Below, piece after piece: positions 58,523 through 64,000 of a DNA stretch of 64,000 bases. The position numbers and the translations under genes are program-made. Positions within the stretch are counted from its first letter, which is position 1, and every line of letters starts with the position of its first letter. The notes beneath the pieces were generated by a model. It saw nothing but the letters and a program-made list of their open reading frames with translations, had not been told where the DNA came from and did no database searches. The DNA is from Excoecaria cochinchinensis (Eukaryota; Streptophyta; Magnoliopsida; Malpighiales; Euphorbiaceae). The DNA lies in the NCBI GenBank assembly GCA_947683425.1, contig CANTUQ010000083.1, positions 2,693,001 to 2,757,000 of the forward strand, given 5' to 3'.

Positions 58523-61500
58523 GTCGTTCCTAAGAAGCTCACTGTGCAAGAGAATCTCGATGAAGTTTGAAATGCAATTAACACGTAGCCTTAATTAAGG
58601 ATTAGGAAACCACACAACGAACTTATCTCTAATGATGTAAATGGTGTACATGGGCTCAATTTTTCTTTTTCATCAAATTAATAATTTGATAATTGAATAT
58701 TTGTCCTGCATAATCTATAATCTACACGATACATAATAATATGAAAAAAAAAGATATATAATTACTTAATTATCCTATTATTTATGACAATAATTTAATT
58801 TATTTATAATTCAAATTCTTTTGATTAAAGATAAGTCTTAATTAGTTTCAAAAAAAGAAAAAAAGATAAGTCTTAATTTATAGTGCCTCTTCTCTAACTT
58901 GCCATTCCCTTTGCGTGCAATTTTTTGTGAATTAGCTGAATGACTGCGCTTCACACAGAAAGTAATTAATATTGTTTTTTAAAAAAATCATAAATAAATT
59001 GAGAAAATACTATAAATCATAGTAATTTATTTTATTAGTTTTTGAATTATATATACGCTCAAGAAATTCATCTTAATTCAGAATTCCATTTTGTTACTTT
59101 ATTGTTTTATCTTAAGAATATGCTACAGACAAATTAGAACAAAATCTCACAAAAATTAATCTCGCTTATTAGCAATTTGAAAGGTCAGATAAGAAGAAGT
59201 AACATAACATGTTATACAAATCATTATAATAGACTAGAATTTGGATTTGAATTAATGTTTGATTAATCGATTTTTATATGTAATTTTGCATATATATATA
59301 TCATTGTTTTAATTGATTAAATTATTATTATTGGTGTGATTAAATTTTAAAAATAGGTTGAAAATGAGTACGGTAATGTGATGTCTAAATATGGAGCTGC
59401 TGGAAAGACATACGTTGACTGGTGTGCAAATATGGCTGAATCTCTTGACATTGGAGTCCCGTGGATCATGTGCCAGCAGAGTGATGCTCCTCAACCAATG
59501 GTATGATATTTTAAATTAATTATTAATTATTATTATCATTAAATATTATAACTAATTTAATATTTTTGTTGTTGTTTTCTAATATAATTTATTAGATAAA
59601 TACATGCAATGGTTGGTATTGCGATTCATTCACACCCAATAACCCAAATAGCCCAAAGATGTGGACTGAAAATTGGACTGGTTGGTTCAAGAGTTGGGGT
59701 GGCAAAGACCCTTTGAGAACTGCTGAGGATCTTGCTTTTGCTGTTGCTAGATTCTTCCAAACCGGGGGAACTTTCCAAAATTACTACATGGTTAGTGTTT
59801 AATAATTAATATTTTTATTTTGTAATTATTCAATTAAAAATAATTATATATGAATGTTTTTTAATTCAATTTCAGTATCATGGTGGTACTAATTTTGGAA
59901 GAACAGCTGGTGGTCCATACATCACTACCACATATGATTATGATGCACCTCTCAATGAATATGGTAAATATAATTTTTTTTTTAATTAATTAGAAATCTT
60001 GTAATTCTTTAACTGATTATAATTTAAATTACTAAAAGGGGATTTGAATCAACCAAAATATGGGCATTTGAAGCAACTTCATGACGTTCTGCACGCTATT
60101 GAAGATCCTCTCACTAATGGCAACATCTCCCAAATTGACTTTGGCAATTCTGTCAAGGTAATTAGATTTTATTTTAACTAATTAATTAATTTAATTGACG
60201 GATGATGAATTTGAAAATTTAATAATTAATTATTATAATTTTCAGGGCACTATTTATGCAACAGAAAATGTGTCAGCCTGTTTCTTGGCCAATGTAAATT
60301 CCACGTCAGATGCTGCCATTGAATTCCAAAGTGCTAAATACTCAATTCCTGCCTGGTCTGTCAGCATCCTCCCTGATTGTGTAAATGTTGCATATAATAC
60401 TGCTAAGGTATAAAATAATATTCCCAATTTTTATTCATTTTTTTCCAACAAAAAAAAATCATGATAAATTGATTTTCTTGTTTAAATAAATAGGTGAAAA
60501 CTCAAACTTCAGTGATGGTAAAGAAGAAAAATTACGCTGAAGAAGAACCCAATTCTCAAAAATGGTCATGGAGAGCAGAGAGTGATAGACAGACTGTGGT
60601 TTTAGGAAGGGGTGAACTTCATACAACTCAGCTTATTGATCAAAAATCTGTAAATGATACTAGTGATTATCTTTGGTACATGACAAGGTATATATTTCAC
60701 AATTAATTTTATATATATATACACATTAAATTGTTATTCTCTTTTTATATTTTGAATAAATCGATTTTTTTAATTTAATAACAGTGTGCACATTAAGAAA
60801 TCTGATCCTATTTGGAGCCCCAATATGACTCTTCGAGTTAATGGCAGTGGTCATGTCCTTCATGCCTATGTTAATGGCAAATATATTGGTACGCTATTAA
60901 TTCATTATAATTTTTATATTTTTCTCTTTATTAAAATGATTATAATAACAATTATTTGGTATTTTAATTAGGTACTGAGTGGGCTAAGTATGGAGTCAAC
61001 TCTTATTTATTTGAGAAGAGTGTGAATTTGAGACATGGAAAGAATTTGATTAGTTTACTCAGTTCTACCGTTGGATTAGCAGTAAGTAGATACATATTAA
61101 ATTGCGATTAACTTCATAATTGGTTTGTTTATCAACATTACTTCTCATTAACTAATTTTTCTTTTTTACAGAATTATGGTCCTATGTATGATATGCTACA
61201 AACGGGAATTCCAGGACCAGTTGCCGTAGTTGGGCTTAATGATGATGAGCAAATAATAAAGGATTTATCTGGACACAAATGGTCTTACAATGTGGGATTC
61301 AATGGCTTGAGCTCCAATAATCAAATGTATAGTTTGTCCGCAACTTCAACTCTTTCCAGTTCTAGATGGAGTCAGCAAAATCTACCCATCAATAGAATGA
61401 TGACTTGGTATCAGGTAAATATTAATATAATTCTATTATTATCAAGATTATTATAATTATTATAAGTTAATGAAATGTTAAATAAATTTATTTCAATTTA

Positions 61501-62279
61501 TAGGTAAACTTTAAGGCTCCACTCGGAAATGACGCAGTGGTGTTAGATTTAGATGGAATGGGAAAGGGACATGCGTGGGTAAATGGTAACAGTATTGGTA
61601 GATATTGGCCAAGTTACTTTGCTGACATTGATGGTTGCAGCAATGATCCATGCGACTATAGGGGTGCTTATGATAATAACAAGTGTGCCTCTAATTGTGG
61701 AAAACCTACTCAAAGATGGTGAGTTTTCTTTTTTTTTTTTTCATTTCAAAAATTAATGTTAATTTAAAATTTTTGAACAATGAATTTTAATGGTAAATAT
61801 TATTGCAGGTACCATGTTCCTAGGTCATTCCTTAATGAAGATGAGAACACTTTGGTTCTGTTTGAAGAACTTGGTGGAAATCCAACAAAAGTCAACTTCC
61901 AAACTGTTACCGTTGGAACAGTTAGAGCCCGTGTTAGTGAAGGAGATTCAATTGAATTATCATGCCATGGTAAACCCATTTCCCAAATTCAATTTGCTAG
62001 CTTCGGTGATCCTCAATCTGTTGTTGGATCTTTCATCAAAGGAACTTGTGAATCAACAGCTGCACAATCTACAATCGAAAAAGTAACATTTTTTTTGTTA
62101 ATTGATTAATTCATTACATATATTGTTTAGTTATGGATTTTATAATTTTATTTTTTGTCATTTTGCAGGCATGCATTGGGCAGGAGAAATGCAGTGTTGT
62201 AGCTTCAATGGATGAGCTTGGGGCTTCAAATTGTGCCAATGATTTTGTACATACTTTAGCTGTGGAGGCTATTTGCTGA
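57686..62279 (+). CDS. Plant beta-galactosidase (GH35) with SUEL lectin domain
   Basis: Fifteen exons with GT-AG borders join to 829 codons plus stop: 57686-57847, 57966-58174, 58264-58423, 59357-59500, 59596-59790, 59876-59963, 60039-60157, 60246-60407, 60494-60687, 60785-60888, 60972-61081, 61172-61414, 61504-61718, 61809-62082, 62169-62279. Residues 1-23 form a signal peptide. The GH35 domain covers about 25-330, with GGPIILSQVENEYG (acid/base Glu181) and MWTENWTGWF (nucleophile Glu250). Beta-sandwich domains follow (GHAWVNGNSIGRYWPSY). A cysteine-rich SUEL-type galactose-binding domain ends the protein from about 745. Such enzymes remove terminal beta-galactose from cell-wall polymers in the apoplast. 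The domain set and size (about 830) resemble the Arabidopsis BGAL7/BGAL15 type. I see no frameshift or stop. Confidence 0.95.
58466..59315. repeat. Insertion in intron 3 with (ATT)n tract
   Basis: Intron 3 is 933 bp here, but the same intron in copy E (50461-50543) is under 90 bp. The extra sequence begins with an (ATT)n run (58466-58522), contains nothing recognised, and is flanked by AATTGATTAAATTRTTATTATT on both sides. The direct repeat of about 20 bp could be a long target duplication, as made by non-LTR elements, or a product of microsatellite-mediated rearrangement. Confidence 0.7.
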
Positions 62280-62710
62280 TTAATTTTAAGTTAGATATTT
62301 AAGTTATATTTTGTCTTAGTAGTGGTTTATGTGTTAATGTTTTTATTTCCAGTATTTTGTAAGGCAGTTTAGAATTTTTGTTTAATTCATTAATAAATCT
62401 AAATTTTCACTACTTCTAATTTTTCTGCTTTCAAATGCTCAAGTTATTTTATTCTTAATTAACATATACCTAGTTTGTTAAAAAAAAAATATTCTCAAAT
62501 TTAGTTAATTTAGTTATGGATTTATTGGATTCCTAAAAACAAGGTCTATTCTTCAGCTTAATTCGGCCATTCTCATTTCATTTCTTTTAAAATCCTTCTC
62601 TCTTCATTGTTCTTCAGAATTGCAGCAAGGAAATTTTTAGTACTTGAAACATTTGAGGACAAATAATATATCTAATTGAGTGCGGAATATGTAATTCTGA
62701 CTGCCTGCAG
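62280..62710 (+). other. 3' UTR/flank of the intact gene
   Basis: The sequence after the stop matches the 3' flanks of copies B, C and D (TTTCCAGTATTTTGTAAGG, then TTCATTAATAAATCTAAATTT). AATAAA at about 62391 could serve as the poly(A) signal. Homology to the array ends near 62490, and BGAL-II intron sequence follows. Confidence 0.6.
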
Positions 62711-63505
62711 GTTAAAGCACAAACACCTGTTACAAAAAAGAATTATGAGGCCAATATATCTACAAAACTCCCCTGGATGTGGACACAAGAACCCATGAAA
62801 AAAACACTACAAGGAATTCGTACTTTTAAAGCATCAAAGCTTCATATCAGAAGTACACAACCGCTGATGCTAGCGATTACTTGCGTTACATGACTAGGTA
62901 AAATCCTCAACTCTTATTGTTCTTCAGATATGAAATTTGAAACCACAATTGACCAACAAATGTTAATTTTTGTTTTACAGTATTAATATATCTGCACTTC
63001 AGTGGAAAAATGTGACTCTGCGTATCAGCTCGAGAGGCCATGTACTTCATGGATTTTTTAACAAAAGGCTGATAGGTAAGTTTCTTCTAACTTGGTTGAG
63101 CTGATTTAGACCTCTATTATATAGAGAATTTGATGGAACTTCAGGTTCTGAATTTTCCAAGCAATCTCTAAGAGCAAACAGTCCAAGGAGAGGATTGCAG
63201 CTTCTGTTTGAGAAGCCTGTTACTCTGAGTAGTGGAATGAATATTATACGCTCGCTCAGGCCACTGTTGGATTGGCTGTAAGTACTGAAAACATATTCTC
63301 TTAACAAAAGATTAAGTTCAATGACATTTCTCATTTCTTACCATTGTTATTAATTGGAGCAGAACTATGGTTCATTCTACGATTCGACTCCTGTTGCTAT
63401 TGTGGGAGGTCCTGTCGAGTTGCTCGAAAATGGGAAGCCTGTAATGAATTTATCATCAAATCAGAGGTAATACAAGATTGGATTGAATGGTGAGAACAGG
63501 CGACT
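62711..63505 (+). pseudogene. BGAL-II remnant, exon 9-12 equivalents (right copy)
   Basis: The exons are 62711-62897 (VKAQTPVTKKNYEA ... DASDYLRYMTR, with a frameshift in the middle), 62981-63075 (ISALQWKNVTLRISSRGHVL), 63145-63277 (SEFSKQSLRANSPRRGLQLL) and 63363 to about 63505 (YDSTPVAIVGGPVELLENGK, then NQR-stop-YKIGLNGENRRLYY). The stop TAA at 63467-63469 is absent from the left copy. Splice sites are intact. This copy keeps the uninterrupted site that the CACTA element used in the left copy. Exons 1-8 and 13-15 are missing. Confidence 0.88.
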
Positions 63506-63529
63506 CTACTATTAAATACTTCATCCCAT

Positions 63530-63915
63530 AAGAAGAAATAAATTTGCAGCAGGATATATCTGGAATTAGGCATCTCAAGGAATAAATAAATAAACCATAA
63601 ACACGGATGCTATGAAACAAATCCTCTCCCTATTCCCAGCACAAAATTTCCTTTCTTTATCCCACTCCTTCCACATTGAAGAAGTTCAAGCATAAAAAAA
63701 ACACCACAAAAATGTCCCTATCATGTTATAGTGTATTCACCATCATCCAACTGATGAGTTTCTTGGTCAGTTTGAGCATCAATTTGAAAATATGCTCTAT
63801 TATGTTATGCAGTTTCTCATTGAGCTTATGAATCAATTTATACAAAAATGCAGAAAGTATGAAACCAACTCCTAAAAATAAGTCATATATGCCATTTTAC
63901 ATCTTAAATCATGAG
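63530..63915. repeat. Mosaic of SART3-locus fragments
   Basis: 63530-63650 matches 56565-56690 (GCAGCAGGATATATCTGGAA to CCCTATTCCCAGCACAAAA), an intron of the SART3-like gene. 63682-63915 matches 51526-51780. The two source pieces are 5 kb apart at the locus, so this is a rearranged duplicate. Confidence 0.85.
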
Positions 63916-64000
63916 TTTAGCATTCGTATAGCTGTGAAAAAAAATATGTCACTAATATTGCATAAAAATATTATAAATATAGCAATTTTTGTGACATAAT
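63916..64000. other. Unassigned sequence at right edge
   Basis: AT-rich sequence with no feature recognised. Confidence 0.5.

Noticed and set aside
1..64000. tRNA, rRNA or snRNA genes
   Set aside because: I looked for cloverleaf arms with A/B-box patterns and rRNA core words; apart from retrotransposon primer-binding sites complementary to tRNA, none was convincing.

Overview
The window is eukaryotic, AT-rich plant nuclear DNA. The evidence is a plant-type GH35 beta-galactosidase with 15 short exons and a C-terminal lectin domain, Copia and Gypsy LTR retrotransposons, CACTA, hAT and Stowaway DNA transposons, and a Caulimoviridae-like endogenous pararetrovirus fragment. It is probably a eudicot; the species cannot be fixed from sequence alone. 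Apart from one host gene, nearly everything is mobile or repetitive DNA or gene debris.

The only apparently intact host gene is the beta-galactosidase at 57686-62279 (+), predicted to give 829 residues after splicing. It is the surviving member of a decayed local family. Close paralogue remnants lie at 24562-25582, 28358-28441, 31556-32219, 34480-35335 and 49582-51230. A second, more divergent beta-galactosidase (called BGAL-II here) survives as two broken copies, at 1667-11049 and 62711-63505. A possible third type is a first-exon fragment at 12154. Divergently upstream of the intact gene is a broken gene for a SART3/EMB140-type HAT-repeat splicing factor (52944-57364, minus).

Layout: 1-1586 is a minus-strand Gypsy 5' end. 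1587-11049 is a mosaic of a SART3 exon fragment and BGAL-II, interrupted by a 3.4-kb CACTA element (TSD TAT) and a 4.6-kb Copia element (TSD GTTCA). 11050-21860 holds an intergenic segment duplicated at 28.4-29.4 kb, then nested minus-strand Gypsy and Copia pieces, including an array of eight hairpin-forming repeats just upstream of an LTR TATA box. 21861-36364 is a tandem array of beta-galactosidase 3' halves separated by spacers made of about 0.8-kb repeat units. 36365-43414 holds an unclassified repeat, the pararetrovirus fragment, a SIRE-like LTR and a hAT-like remnant. 43415-46566 is a truncated Tat-type Gypsy whose internal region carries an antisense coiled-coil ORF with its own promoter and introns. 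46567-49570 holds MITEs and a complete non-autonomous hAT element. 49582-64000 is the beta-galactosidase/SART3 locus and its duplicated debris.

The genes do not form a pathway. The pattern is a tandem gene cluster eroded by segmental duplication and insertion. Several insertions can be proved from within the window, because the paralogous copy keeps the empty target site. Coordinates of decayed features are good to a few bases where a junction or TSD is described, and approximate otherwise. All similarity statements were made by eye; no alignment or database search was run.
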